Source: JAWLBW01 sp041687475 (GTDB taxonomy: Bacteria; J088; JAWLBW01). Taken from it: 8,189 bases of DNA. The stretch spans positions 1 through 8,189 of the forward strand of contig JAWLBW010000213.1 of the NCBI GenBank assembly GCA_041687475.1, given 5' to 3'. Below the pieces are notes generated by a model. It did not search any database and was not told where the DNA came from. It was given only the letters and a program-made list of their open reading frames with translations. Position 1 is the stretch's first letter. Every line of letters begins with the position of its first letter. The position numbers and the translations under genes were made by a program. This document shows positions 1 to 6,069 of this stretch, one piece after another.

Positions 1-463
1 CGGTCAGGTACACGCCGTCGGCTACGTCGAGGTTGCGCAGTGCGGTCGTGACGGCGTCGAGCAGTGGCGCCCAGGCCGACGAGTACAGATGCACGAGGGC
101 GAAGCGACCGTAGAGGTCAAGGGCCAGTCCGGGCAGTCCGTCGCCGCCTTCGTTCACCAGCCGCCATGCCGATTGCCCGTCGATGATGAGGCGGCCTTCG
201 GCCTGCAACCGTCGACGAAAAGACAGCGCTTCTTCAAGGGAACGCTCGACATAGCCTGCATCGACCGGAACGGCCTGCCAGTCGACCACGCGAATGGGCG
301 GCTCGAGGTCGGGATCGACGAGTAGCGTGCCCGCCGCGCCGCTCTGAAGAGAGAAGGGCACGAAGCCGCGGCGCCCGTTGAAGGCGTCGAGAAGGTTGCG
401 CGGCAGGGTCGACGGGCGGGTCGAAAGCTTGCGTTGCACAAGGGGCGGAAGCGATGAAGCCAT
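1..463 (-). CDS. Class I SAM-dependent rRNA methyltransferase, RlmI-like, N-terminal part (cut by window edge)
   Basis: Reading the minus strand from the ATG at 463 gives 154 codons without a stop, running off the left edge. The encoded segment WRLVNEGGDGLPGLALDLYG, at about residues 105-124, matches the family signature R-[LI]-[VI]-N-x-E-x-D-G-L-P-G-L-x-x-D-x-[YF]-G. That signature links the N-terminal domains to the catalytic domain in RlmI/YccW-type 23S rRNA cytosine-C5 methyltransferases (COG1092). Just before it, LSFRRRLQAEG resembles the family's FxxRRLxxA helix. The SAM-binding and catalytic motifs lie outside the window, so activity cannot be judged. The first 75 residues match a typical PUA domain poorly. 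ATG 463 is the only usable start: the frame stays open upstream to at least 560 but contains no ATG, GTG or TTG. No Shine-Dalgarno is visible. The gene is divergent from the AAA+ gene. Family is fairly sure; the exact rRNA target is unknown. Confidence 0.82.
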   Translation of the reverse strand, partial: MASSLPPLVQRKLSTRPSTLPRNLLDAFNGRRGFVPFSLQSGAAGTLLVDPDLEPPIRVVDWQAVPVDAGYVERSLEEALSFRRRLQAEGRLIIDGQSAWRLVNEGGDGLPGLALDLYGRFALVHLYSSAWAPLLDAVTTALRNLDVADGVYLT

Positions 464-469
464 GTGCTC

Positions 470-475
470 ATTGTA
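470..475 (-). promoter_or_regulatory. Possible -10 box (TACAAT) of the methyltransferase gene
   Basis: On the minus strand TACAAT (5/6 to TATAAT) lies 6 bases before the ATG at 463. Transcription would then begin at about the start codon, giving a leaderless mRNA, which fits the missing Shine-Dalgarno. No convincing -35 hexamer is seen 16-18 bases upstream, so the call is weak. Confidence 0.25.
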
Positions 476-479
476 ACCG

Positions 480-514
480 GGCAGACCGCCTTCCGCCCAG
501 CGCCCGGGTCTGCC
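480..514. repeat. Inverted repeat in the divergent intergenic region
   Basis: GGCAGACC at 480-487 is exactly complementary to GGTCTGCC at 507-514, with 19 bases between. A second, overlapping pairing is possible (CTTCCG 490-495 with CGGAAG 514-519). The repeat sits in the 107-bp gap between two divergent genes (methyltransferase start at 463, AAA+ start at 571), a position suited to an operator. It could also be a chance repeat in GC-rich DNA. No T-run follows on either strand, so it is not a terminator. Confidence 0.35.
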
Positions 515-570
515 GGAAGAGCCTGAAATGCCCTGTGGAAAGCCGCTTTTCTTTTCTGATAGGCTTAAGC

Positions 571-1681
571 ATGGCTTGGTTACCCGCACAACTCTTTGCG
601 CCCCTTCAGAAAGGCGTCGTCGGACAGGACGATGCCGTTCGTGAAGTGGCGGTCGCGCTCTGCAAGCACCTGAACGGGGTCGGCGCCGGAAATCTTCTGC
701 TGATCGGCAACTCGGGTACCGGCAAGACCACTCTGATGCGCCGGGTCGAATGGGTGCTTGAACGGGCGCAGGGCGAAAAAAAGCCCGTGGTGGTCAGGTT
801 GAACGCGGCGGTGCTGGCCGACGAAGAAGCCTCGCGGGCCGAAAGCCATGTCGTGCTGCGATCGCTGCTCGAGCGGGCGCGCGAGCAACTCGGCGCCGGT
901 GCGACACGGGCCATGCTGGTCGAGGCCGTCGAAAACGGCATCGTCTTCATTGACGAAATCGACAAAATTCGTACCGAGGTGGGCGGGCGCCCCAACGCAG
1001 CCGGTATCAGAGCCCAGGAAGCGCTGCTCACGTTGATGGAGGCCGAGCAGGTTCTCTTCGAGGTGCACGGCGCCGACGGAACGGCCGAAACGGTCATTCG
1101 CTCCGAGCGCATTCTCTTTGTCGCAGGNNNNNNNNNNTGGGCTGCACGACATCGTGTACCGCCGGGTCACCGTAGGGGCCGACGCCGGCACCCTGAAGCG
1201 CGAAACCATCATGACCCCGTGGGGCGAGATTCGCGAGCGCGAAGTCTTTCACCTGCGCGATTTGTGGAAAACCGAGGATCTTTTCGAATACGGCGTTTCA
1301 CCCCAGTTTCTGGGGCGCTTCGAAGGAATTGTCTTTCTCAGAGAGCTTGACGACGCCGCGCTCGGACGCATTCTCATCGAAATGCCCGATTCGGTTTTTC
1401 AGAAAAGCCGGACGTACTTTCGCTCATACGGGGTCGACCTGCAGATAACGCCGAAGGCGCTCGAGATTCTCTGTGCCCGTGCCCGGGAGAATCCCCGCCT
1501 GGGCGCCCGCGCGCTGCGAACGCTCTACAAGCAGGTTATTGCACCCTTCGAGTTCGAGCCCGATAGGCTGCCGCTGCGCGATTCCCGCGAGGCGGGAGCA
1601 TTGCCCATTTTCGTTCTCGACGAGGCGCGGGTCATCGAGGCGCTGCAGCTACCCGGCACTCAGGCCGCGGCCGGTTCCTGA
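571..1681 (+). CDS. ClpX/HslU-like AAA+ ATPase lacking zinc-binding domain, interrupted by an assembly gap
   Basis: This is a single AAA+ module of about 370 residues. Before the gap: a GQDDAV motif as in ClpX and HslU (residues 18-23), Walker A GNSGTGKT (46-53) and Walker B IVFIDEI with D128 and E129. After the gap: a box VII arginine finger in FLGRFE (Arg codon 1316-1318) and sensor 2 GAR (1502-1510). The order and the ILFVAG...GLHDIV segment, compared with ILFICGGAFAGL in ClpX, place it in the ClpX/HslU clade. The usual N-terminal zinc domain of ClpX is absent. Between Walker A and B there is no GYVG pore loop and no aromatic residue at all, and no IGF/IGL ClpP-docking tripeptide is visible. 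Ten Ns at 1128-1137 put the two halves in different frames; this looks like a placeholder, not a mutation. I chose ATG 571 because homology begins at once, and the upstream in-frame ATG at 454 adds family-unlike residues. The role is unknown: probably ATP-driven remodelling rather than ClpP-linked degradation. Confidence 0.8.
1128..1137. other. Assembly gap (ten Ns) inside the AAA+ gene
   Basis: Ten consecutive Ns follow a codon run reading I-L-F-V-A-G and precede G-L-H-D-I-V in another frame. In ClpX the corresponding stretch is ILFICG-GAFA-GL. Restoring G-A-F-x needs 12 bases here (1 to finish the Gly codon, 9 for three codons, 2 for the first bases of the fourth). The ten Ns are therefore most likely an arbitrary gap length, and the true sequence keeps the frame. 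Confidence 0.9.
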
Positions 1682-2346
1682 CGCAGCCAGGCTCGCAGCC
1701 ATTCACGCACCCGCAGGTGCACGTCGACGGACTTTTCGTTCAGGCGGTGCTTGCAGTGGGACAGCGTGAGACTTTCCTTCGGTTCGGCGAGTGCCTTGAA
1801 AATACGCTTTCCCTCTTCCAACGGCACGCTTTCATCGCGGTCGGCGTTCACGACCAGGTACCCACCTTTCGGTTGTACGCTGCGCAGCACTTCGGTGTCT
1901 TCGACCACCGGTGAAAGCAGGCACAGCCGGTTCAGCCTGGGCTCGAGTGCCGCCGCGTGAAGGGCGATGTCGCAGCCGAACCCCCAGGCCACGACAGCCA
2001 CCTCGTTGAAGCCCTCATTTTGGAGAAACTGAAGGGCAACTCGCAGATCGTAGAGACATTCGGAAGGATCGTCGGGCTTTCGCAAGCGCAGACGCAGCGA
2101 GGCGAGGTGGCGGGGCTGCATCTCTTCGGCCAGGCGAGGGTAGAGATTCAACGCCGGCGAGACGAAGCCGTCGGTTCGCGTTGCCGCCAGATAAAGCACC
2201 GCGCGGCTTCCGGTCGAAGGGTAATAGTAGGCATCGACGCGTCCGCGTGGCGTGCCCAGCTGCGCCAGCCGGTACGGGCGAACCGTGGGGCGTACGGTAA
2301 TCTGCTCGAGTGCGACGGGGCTCAGATTTTCGTTCCATGCATGCAT
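1660..2346 (-). CDS. Alpha/beta-hydrolase-fold protein with Gly in place of the nucleophile Ser
   Basis: The protein has 228 residues and no signal peptide or membrane segment, so it is probably cytoplasmic. The fold is suggested by the spacing of strands and motifs: a strand-loop RAVLYLAATRTDG (48-60), a nucleophile-elbow-like segment VVAWGFGCDIALHAAA (118-133), an acid-loop segment VVNADRDESVP (165-175, Asp171 at the usual D-x-x-V-P position) and a His segment HCKHRLN (197-203, His200). The elbow should read G-x-S-x-G; here it is A120-W-G122-F-G124, with Gly (codon GGG) replacing Ser. The acid and His are still plausible. Unless another residue acts as nucleophile, it should not be a classical serine hydrolase. 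The start at 2346 is well supported by AAAGGAGA about 5 bases upstream. The 3' end overlaps the convergent AAA+ gene by 22 bp. Fold is likely; substrate and activity are unknown. Confidence 0.72.
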   Translation of the reverse strand: MHAWNENLSPVALEQITVRPTVRPYRLAQLGTPRGRVDAYYYPSTGSRAVLYLAATRTDGFVSPALNLYPRLAEEMQPRHLASLRLRLRKPDDPSECLYDLRVALQFLQNEGFNEVAVVAWGFGCDIALHAAALEPRLNRLCLLSPVVEDTEVLRSVQPKGGYLVVNADRDESVPLEEGKRIFKALAEPKESLTLSHCKHRLNEKSVDVHLRVREWLRAWLRQEPAAA

Positions 2347-2387
2347 TCTGTCTCCTTTCCCTCCGAAAATTCCGGGTTCCTCCGAAA
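2347..2387 (-). promoter_or_regulatory. Shine-Dalgarno region with a repeated TTTCGGAGG element
   Basis: On the minus strand the hydrolase start is preceded by AAAGGAGA at the correct spacing. Immediately upstream, TTTCGGAGG occurs twice (complements of 2360-2368 and 2379-2387) with a 19-bp period. This gives three SD-like purine tracts in a row. No start codon lies between them. The copies could help ribosome loading or form a two-site operator. Confidence 0.5.
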
Positions 2388-2483
2388 TGCCTGTTTACAT
2401 TTCACCGTATGAGGGCATCGGGCCGAAAGACATGAAGCGGTCGCCCGGAAGAGCGTTTCGCCGTGTCGGCCGCCTTCCCGTGA

Positions 2484-2512
2484 TTGATGAGGCCATTGCA
2501 GGTTGATAAAAT
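2484..2512 (+). promoter_or_regulatory. Sigma-70-type promoter of the PBP1A gene
   Basis: TTGATG (2484-2489) and TAAAAT (2507-2512) are separated by exactly 17 bp. They match the TTGACA and TATAAT consensus at 4/6 and 5/6. Transcription would start near 2519, leaving a leader of about 56 bases. The leader contains a small hairpin (CGGCC 2526-2530 with GGCCG 2536-2540). Assigned by pattern only. Confidence 0.6.
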
Positions 2513-2574
2513 GAAGCTCTGATTCCGGCCTCTCGGGCCGTTCCGTAAATTTCTACAAAGGCAGACGGAAGAGA

Positions 2575-5160
2575 ATGGGTGAGGAAAATCCGGTCGAACG
2601 TTCCCTTGGCCGCCGTATCGTGCGCATGGGTCTCATTATCCTGGCGCTGTTCACGCTGGTAGGGGCGTCGGCCGCAACGGGCGGATATCTCTGGTTGCGC
2701 CAGGGGCTGCCGAAGCTGGACAAGGCCACCGATTACGCTCCGATTCTACCGACCATCGTCTACGACCGGAATGGCCGTGTGGTGGCCGAGTACGGCGAGC
2801 AGCGGCGAATTCTCGTTCCTATCGAGAATGTTCCCCGCCATGTGGTGCATGCGTTTCTGGCGGCCGAAGATGCATCGTTTTACTCGCACGGTGGCGTGAA
2901 CTTTCTGGCCATCATTCGCGCAGCCGTCAAGAACCTGACAAGCGGCGGCATCAAGCAGGGCGCAAGCACGATTACGCAACAGGTGGCCAAGACGTTCTTT
3001 CTCAGCTCCGAGCGAAAACTCATACGTAAGCTTCGCGAAGTCGTTCTTGCCCATCGCCTGGAAGACGTGCTGACCAAGGATGAGATTCTTTACCTGTATC
3101 TGAATCAGATTTATTTCGGGGCCGGCGCGTACGGCGTCGAAAGCGCGGCCAATACCTATTTTGCCAAAAGCATTACCGAGGTGTCGGTAGCCGAAGCCGC
3201 CGTGCTGGCGGGGCTACCCAAGGCGCCGAGCGCGTATTCGCCCTATGAAAATCCGCGCAGGGCGCGGCAACGCCAGCTGTACGTGCTTGACCAGATGCGC
3301 CAGAACGGCTTTCTCAAGGCCGAAGAAGAGAAAGAGGCGGCTGCCGAGCAGGTTGCCATTCGCCTGTGGCGCAACCCCGCGCCCGAGTCGGGGCATTATG
3401 CCGAACAGGTGCGTCGCTACCTGATGGACGCCTATGGCGCCGAAAAAGTGCTTACCGGGGGGCTGCGCGTCGAGACCGCCATGGACTTCGAGATGCAGAA
3501 AGCGGCCGAAAAGGCGGTGCGCGACGGCATCATCACCATCGAAAAAAGGCATGGTTATCGGGGGCCGACCGAGCATATTGAGGACGATGGCAAACGCGCC
3601 GCGTTGCTGCAGAAACTCGAACGCGAGCTGCGCACCCCCGAGGTGGGCGGTATTCTGCATTACATCGCCGAAGACAACCTGGGCGTGCCGCCGGCCGTTG
3701 AAGCGCCCCCGGCGCGCACGATGCGGGCCTACGTAACCGATGTCACGCGCCAGCAGGCGGTGGTCATGGTGGGGCAGAAGCAGCGCGCCATTCTTCCGCT
3801 TTTCGAGGCCGAATGGGCGTCGCCCTACAACCCGTGGGCCAAGTACGACCCGCACAAGGATAAGACGCCGCCGCTGACCGACTTGCGCCGGGCCCTGCAA
3901 GTGGGCGATGTCATTCTGGTCGAAGCCGTCGACGTGCCGGCGCTGAAGAAGGGCCAGGAGCTCGAGAAGAAGCGTTTCGAGGCGTGGTCGAAAATCAAGC
4001 TGGGCGACGCCTGGCCCGTTACCCTCGTTCCCGCGCCCGAAGTGCAGGGGGCGCTTGTCGCGGTCGATTCCGATACCGCAGAGGTCAGGGCCATGGTCGG
4101 TGGTTACGACTTCGGCCAGAGCGAATTCAACCGGGCCATGCAGGCACGCCGTCAGCCGGGAAGCTCGTTCAAACCCATCGTGTACATGACTGCGCTCGAA
4201 AGGGGGTACAACCCGGCCACCATGGTGGTCGACTCGCCCGATGTCTACGAGCAGATGGCGACCGATTCGACGACCGTGACCTACTGGAAGCCGAAAAATT
4301 ACGACGAAAGCTTCGACGGCCCCATTACCGTACGCGAGGCGCTCATGCGCTCGCGCAATGTTCCGACGCTGCGCATTACCCAGGACGTCGGGGTTTCGGC
4401 TATCGTCGACATGGCGAGCAGGCTGGGCATCGAGAGCGATCTGGCCGCCGACATGAGTCTGGCGCTCGGATCAAGCGGCGTGTCGCTGCTTGAACTGTCG
4501 AAGGCTTATACGACCATCAACGCCATGGGCGTACGGCGCGAGCTGAAGATGATTCGGCGGGTCGTGACCCCGCAGGGCGAGGTGCTCGAACAGCAGGTTC
4601 CCGACTGGGTCATCGAGGGGCGTCAACCGACCGACGAAGAACGTGTCCTGGCCGATGAGACCTTTTACAAGGCAGAGCGCATCGTTGACCCCGAGATCGA
4701 TTACATGATGATTTATCTGCTCAAGCAGGTCGTGCAGCACGGTACGGGATGGCGCGCCAAGCTGCTGGGCAGGCCTGCGGGCGGAAAAACAGGCACGACG
4801 AACAAGAACGTCGACAGCCTCTTCATGGGATTCACGGCCGATCTGGTGGCCGGTGTCTGGGTGGGCTACGATCAGCCCGAGCGTAACCTGGGGCCCCACG
4901 AAACGGGCTCGGTGGCGGCGAGCCCCATCTGGGTCGACTTCATGCTCGAGGCCCATCGCGGCCTGCCCGTTCGCGATTGGGAGCAGCCTGAAAACATTGT
5001 GTTCAAGGACATCGACACCCGCACGGGGCTGCTGGCCGGTCCCACCACCCTCGATCGGGTCTCGATGCCGTTCGTGTATGGAACCGAGCCGTCGGCGCCG
5101 ACAATGCTCGAGGTGCGTCCCACAGAGGTCGATCTGCTGAATCTCGACATGGGGTTCTGA
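2575..5160 (+). CDS. mrcA: Class A penicillin-binding protein 1A (glycosyltransferase and transpeptidase)
   Basis: This bifunctional enzyme polymerises lipid II into glycan strands and cross-links the peptides. At 861 residues it matches the usual PBP1A length of about 850. A short cytoplasmic tail is followed by one membrane anchor (about 16-40), with the rest periplasmic. The GT51 domain (about 55-235) has the catalytic Glu98 in EDASFYSHGG, the GASTITQQ motif (129-136) and the ILYLYLNQIYFG helix (171-182). An OB-like insert of the PBP1A type probably lies at about 330-430. The transpeptidase domain has all three penicillin-binding motifs: S530-SF-K533, S593-R-N595 and K738-T-G740. None of the key residues I can check is altered. 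The start at 2575 has a purine-rich GGAAGAG just before it, rather close to the ATG. It has its own promoter and is separated from parA by a 114-bp regulatory gap. Symbol by family (mrcA, also called ponA). Confidence 0.96.
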   Translation: MGEENPVERSLGRRIVRMGLIILALFTLVGASAATGGYLWLRQGLPKLDKATDYAPILPTIVYDRNGRVVAEYGEQRRILVPIENVPRHVVHAFLAAEDASFYSHGGVNFLAIIRAAVKNLTSGGIKQGASTITQQVAKTFFLSSERKLIRKLREVVLAHRLEDVLTKDEILYLYLNQIYFGAGAYGVESAANTYFAKSITEVSVAEAAVLAGLPKAPSAYSPYENPRRARQRQLYVLDQMRQNGFLKAEEEKEAAAEQVAIRLWRNPAPESGHYAEQVRRYLMDAYGAEKVLTGGLRVETAMDFEMQKAAEKAVRDGIITIEKRHGYRGPTEHIEDDGKRAALLQKLERELRTPEVGGILHYIAEDNLGVPPAVEAPPARTMRAYVTDVTRQQAVVMVGQKQRAILPLFEAEWASPYNPWAKYDPHKDKTPPLTDLRRALQVGDVILVEAVDVPALKKGQELEKKRFEAWSKIKLGDAWPVTLVPAPEVQGALVAVDSDTAEVRAMVGGYDFGQSEFNRAMQARRQPGSSFKPIVYMTALERGYNPATMVVDSPDVYEQMATDSTTVTYWKPKNYDESFDGPITVREALMRSRNVPTLRITQDVGVSAIVDMASRLGIESDLAADMSLALGSSGVSLLELSKAYTTINAMGVRRELKMIRRVVTPQGEVLEQQVPDWVIEGRQPTDEERVLADETFYKAERIVDPEIDYMMIYLLKQVVQHGTGWRAKLLGRPAGGKTGTTNKNVDSLFMGFTADLVAGVWVGYDQPERNLGPHETGSVAASPIWVDFMLEAHRGLPVRDWEQPENIVFKDIDTRTGLLAGPTTLDRVSMPFVYGTEPSAPTMLEVRPTEVDLLNLDMGF

Positions 5161-5167
5161 TACGCCG

Positions 5168-5187
5168 CCGGGCGGCTGGTCGCCCGG
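5168..5187 (+). repeat. Hairpin after the PBP1A gene
   Basis: CCGGGCG (5168-5174) pairs with CGCCCGG (5181-5187) around a 6-base loop, 8 bases after the PBP1A stop codon. A G-U pair can extend it. There is no T-run after it, so it is not a standard intrinsic terminator, though it may stabilise the mRNA 3' end or pause polymerase. Confidence 0.5.
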
Positions 5188-5229
5188 TCGTGACGCACCC
5201 CTGACCGGTCATGGAGCGGTGCGTCGCGA
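5188..5229. promoter_or_regulatory. Nested inverted repeat upstream of the par promoter (candidate operator)
   Basis: Two arms of 12 bases, 5188-5199 and 5218-5229, pair with one G-T wobble; the inner 8 bases, GACGCACC with GGTGCGTC, pair perfectly. Between them lies a perfect 10-bp palindrome, TGACCGGTCA (5202-5211). The block ends 8 bp before the extended -10 box of parA, covering where an activator or repressor would bind and where a -35 box is missing. It does not match the parS consensus. As RNA it could act as a read-through attenuator from the PBP1A gene. Confidence 0.55.
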
Positions 5230-5236
5230 AGACTTC

Positions 5237-5245
5237 TGATATAAT
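5237..5245 (+). promoter_or_regulatory. Extended -10 promoter of the par-bactofilin operon
   Basis: TGATATAAT is a perfect TGnTATAAT extended -10 element. No good -35 hexamer is found 17 bp upstream (CGGTGC), as is usual for extended -10 promoters. Transcription would begin near 5252, about 23 bases before the parA start, leaving room for the AAGGGA Shine-Dalgarno at 5262-5267. Confidence 0.7.
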
Positions 5246-5274
5246 ATTTCGTCTTTTCAGTAAGGGACCGTACC

Positions 5275-6069
5275 ATGGGGCGTATTATCGCCATCGCCAA
5301 TCAGAAGGGGGGCGTGGGTAAGACCACGACCGCCGTCAATCTGGCAAGCAGCTTTGCCGCGATGGGCAAGCGCGTGCTGCTCATCGATATGGATCCGCAG
5401 GGCAATGCGACCAGCGGCATCGGCGTCGACAAGAAGAAACTGCCCGCGACGGTGTATCAGGTTCTCATCGGCGACGAGCCGGTCGACAGGGTGGTGCGCG
5501 AAACGTCGGTGCGCGATCTTGACCTGTTGCCCGCCAACCAGGCCCTTGCCGGGGCCGAGGTCGAACTGGTCGGCGCCATCGCGCGCGAGGTGCGCCTGCG
5601 CAAGGCGCTCGATACCGTGCGAGACCGGTACGAATTCATCTTTATCGATTGCCCCCCCTCGTTGAGTCTTCTGACGCTCAATGCGTTGACGGCGGCCGAC
5701 TCGGTGCTGCTGCCGCTGCAGTGCGAGTACTACGCGATGGAGGGGCTCAGCCAGCTGATGCAGACCATCAAGCTCATCGAGGCGAACCTGAACCCCGGGC
5801 TGAAGCTCGAGGGCATTCTGCTGACGATGTTCGACGCCCGCAACAACATCTGCCACCAGGTGGCCGAAGACGTCACGCAACATTTCGGGTGGAAGGTCTT
5901 TGAAAGCGTCATTACCCGGAACGTACGCCTCAGCGAGGCGCCGAGTCATGGACTGCCCATCAACATCTACGATCCGCAGAGCCGCGGCGCCGTAGGATAC
6001 GAGGCGCTCGCGCGCGAGATTCTGAGCCGCGCCGCCGAGCAGACTGCCGCACCCAGGATAGAGGCATGA
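5275..6069 (+). CDS. parA: Chromosome-partitioning ATPase ParA (Soj type)
   Basis: ParA is a DNA-binding ATPase that, with ParB, moves the replication origin towards the cell poles. The 264-residue protein has the deviant Walker A motif KGGVGKTT (11-18) with the signature Lys11 and catalytic-site Lys16, the switch segment DMDPQGN (38-44), and Walker B FIFIDCPPS (121-129, Asp125). It also has the family segment TRNVRLSEAPSHG (214-226), which includes DNA-contacting arginine residues. There is no N-terminal helix-turn-helix, so this is the short chromosomal form and not the long plasmid form. AAGGGA at 5262-5267 supports ATG 5275. Its TGA overlaps the parB ATG (ATGA, 6066-6069), implying translational coupling. 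It is the first gene of the parA-parB-bactofilin operon. Confidence 0.97.
   Translation: MGRIIAIANQKGGVGKTTTAVNLASSFAAMGKRVLLIDMDPQGNATSGIGVDKKKLPATVYQVLIGDEPVDRVVRETSVRDLDLLPANQALAGAEVELVGAIAREVRLRKALDTVRDRYEFIFIDCPPSLSLLTLNALTAADSVLLPLQCEYYAMEGLSQLMQTIKLIEANLNPGLKLEGILLTMFDARNNICHQVAEDVTQHFGWKVFESVITRNVRLSEAPSHGLPINIYDPQSRGAVGYEALAREILSRAAEQTAAPRIEA

Noticed and set aside
89..325. 78-residue plus-strand frame at the left edge
   Set aside because: It is antisense to the methyltransferase, whose minus-strand frame carries the family signature.
154..471. Minus-strand 105-residue frame starting at 471
   Set aside because: Same strand as the methyltransferase but another frame; arginine- and serine-rich with no family match, whereas the ATG 463 frame has the conserved DGLPGL motif.
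454..570. Upstream in-frame ATG at 454 as the start of the AAA+ gene
   Set aside because: It would add 39 residues with no ClpX-like features, would run through the divergent promoter region and overlap the methyltransferase start; homology begins right at ATG 571.
580..1212. Minus-strand frames opposite the AAA+ gene
   Set aside because: They are complementary shadows of a conserved ATPase, and one even spans the Ns; no motif supports them.
571..1681. AAA+ gene as a frameshifted pseudogene
   Set aside because: The only disruption is the ten-N gap, and a conserved motif predicts 12 bases there; both sides are otherwise fully open and conserved.
3214..3900. 228-residue minus-strand reading frame inside the PBP1A gene
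   Set aside because: Shadow of the PBP1A frame; no ribosome site, no domain, and the plus-strand protein is certain.
5168..5187. Intrinsic terminator after the PBP1A gene
   Set aside because: The stem is good but no T-run follows, so it is listed as a hairpin only.
5257..5949. 230-residue minus-strand reading frame opposite parA
   Set aside because: It lies entirely within the clear parA gene on the other strand, has low-complexity composition and no recognisable motifs; such antisense frames are common in GC-rich DNA.
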